Below are positions 63,888 through 64,000 of a stretch of DNA of 64,000 bases, one piece after another. The stretch covers positions 2,542,001 to 2,606,000 of the forward strand of contig NZ_CP029642.1 in the NCBI RefSeq assembly GCF_003268655.1, written 5' to 3'. Made by a program: the position numbers and the translations under genes. Source of the DNA: Arthrobacter dokdonellae (GTDB taxonomy: Bacteria; Actinomycetota; Actinomycetes; Actinomycetales; Micrococcaceae). Numbering within the stretch: position 1 is the stretch's first letter; each line of letters opens with the position of its first letter. The notes under the pieces were generated by a model. It made no database searches. It was not told the origin of the DNA and saw only the letters and a list, made by a program, of their open reading frames with translations.

Positions 63888-64000
63888 GTGTTTGGACGTA
63901 AGAAAGATCAAGCCCCCGACCCGCAGGCCGCGCCTGCCCCCGCCGCGCCGATTGACAGGTTCAGGGACCCGCAATCGGCCAAGGGCGTGCCCACGCCCTC
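63888..64000 (+). CDS. DUF3043 family protein, 5' part only
   Basis: The window ends inside this gene. The visible 37 residues start MFGRKKDQAPDPQ, continue with an Ala/Pro run and reach SAKGVPTP, the usual beginning of DUF3043 proteins, integral membrane proteins of actinobacteria with unknown function. GTG 63888 follows TATCCT (63876-63881) at six bases. Divergent from the M20 dipeptidase. Confidence 0.75.
   Translation, partial: MFGRKKDQAPDPQAAPAPAAPIDRFRDPQSAKGVPTP

Overview
The window comes from a high-GC actinobacterium, most likely a member of the Micrococcaceae close to Arthrobacter. The sequence-level reasons are: a mycothiol ligase (mshC); a complete Pup-proteasome locus (arc-dop-pup-prcB-prcA-pafA); PafB and PafC fused into one polypeptide, as known in Arthrobacter; RbpA; an actinobacterial cytochrome bcc-aa3 branch (ctaE-qcrCAB and ctaC-ctaD-ctaF); and frequent GTG starts with many leaderless-looking promoters. 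It is mostly conserved chromosomal backbone; no prophage, CRISPR array, transposase, rRNA or tRNA was seen.

Layout. 1-5720: end of an M20 peptidase, acyl-CoA dehydrogenase-like protein, two small conserved proteins, aldo/keto reductase, undecaprenyl-PP phosphatase, a block of intergenic repeats, and mshC. 5776-18235: PAC2 protein, HAD phosphatase, site-2 protease, tRNA m1A methyltransferase, then the Pup-proteasome operon and two FKBP isomerases. 18426-25136: PafBC, a small membrane protein, TatA, TatC and the HelY-type helicase. 25247-34533: amidohydrolase, polyprenol mannosyltransferase, RbpA, a stomatin/NfeD pair, a divergent MocR regulator and YczE membrane protein, RlmA-type methyltransferase and peptide deformylase. 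34676-42618: aconitase, GNAT proteins, a decayed aminoglycoside-phosphotransferase-like gene fused onto a P-loop kinase, a VOC protein and a UvrA-like ABC protein. 42619-44299 is a visibly lower-GC, gene-poor islet with a lipoprotein whose C-terminal tail seems displaced by a 14-bp duplication-type insertion. 44300-52803: alcohol dehydrogenase, hydrolase, a divergent HTH-cupin/methyltransferase pair, YbaK protein, AAA ATPase, small membrane proteins, Lrp-type RAM protein and trpD. 52990-62271: respiratory genes in two converging blocks, with a GntR regulator and a lone HPr between them, then an Fe-S insertion protein. 62389-64000: M20 peptidase and the start of a DUF3043 gene.

How the genes work together. 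The largest coherent unit is protein quality control: TrmI lies upstream of Arc (ATPase), Dop (deamidates Pup and removes it), Pup, the 20S core PrcBA and PafA (ligase), followed by PafBC, the WYL-type DNA-damage activator. The respiratory block encodes the bcc complex (QcrCAB) and aa3 oxidase (CtaCDEF), which form one supercomplex in actinobacteria. 

The most general sequence signal is a TAnnnT box (often TAGGCT) placed 6-7 bases before the start codon of at least 21 genes on both strands. It implies widespread leaderless transcription and decides several start codons. Intergenic repeat families and several perfect hairpins are the other structure not explained by coding genes. I did not find a clearly new multi-gene system; the best leads are listed as findings.
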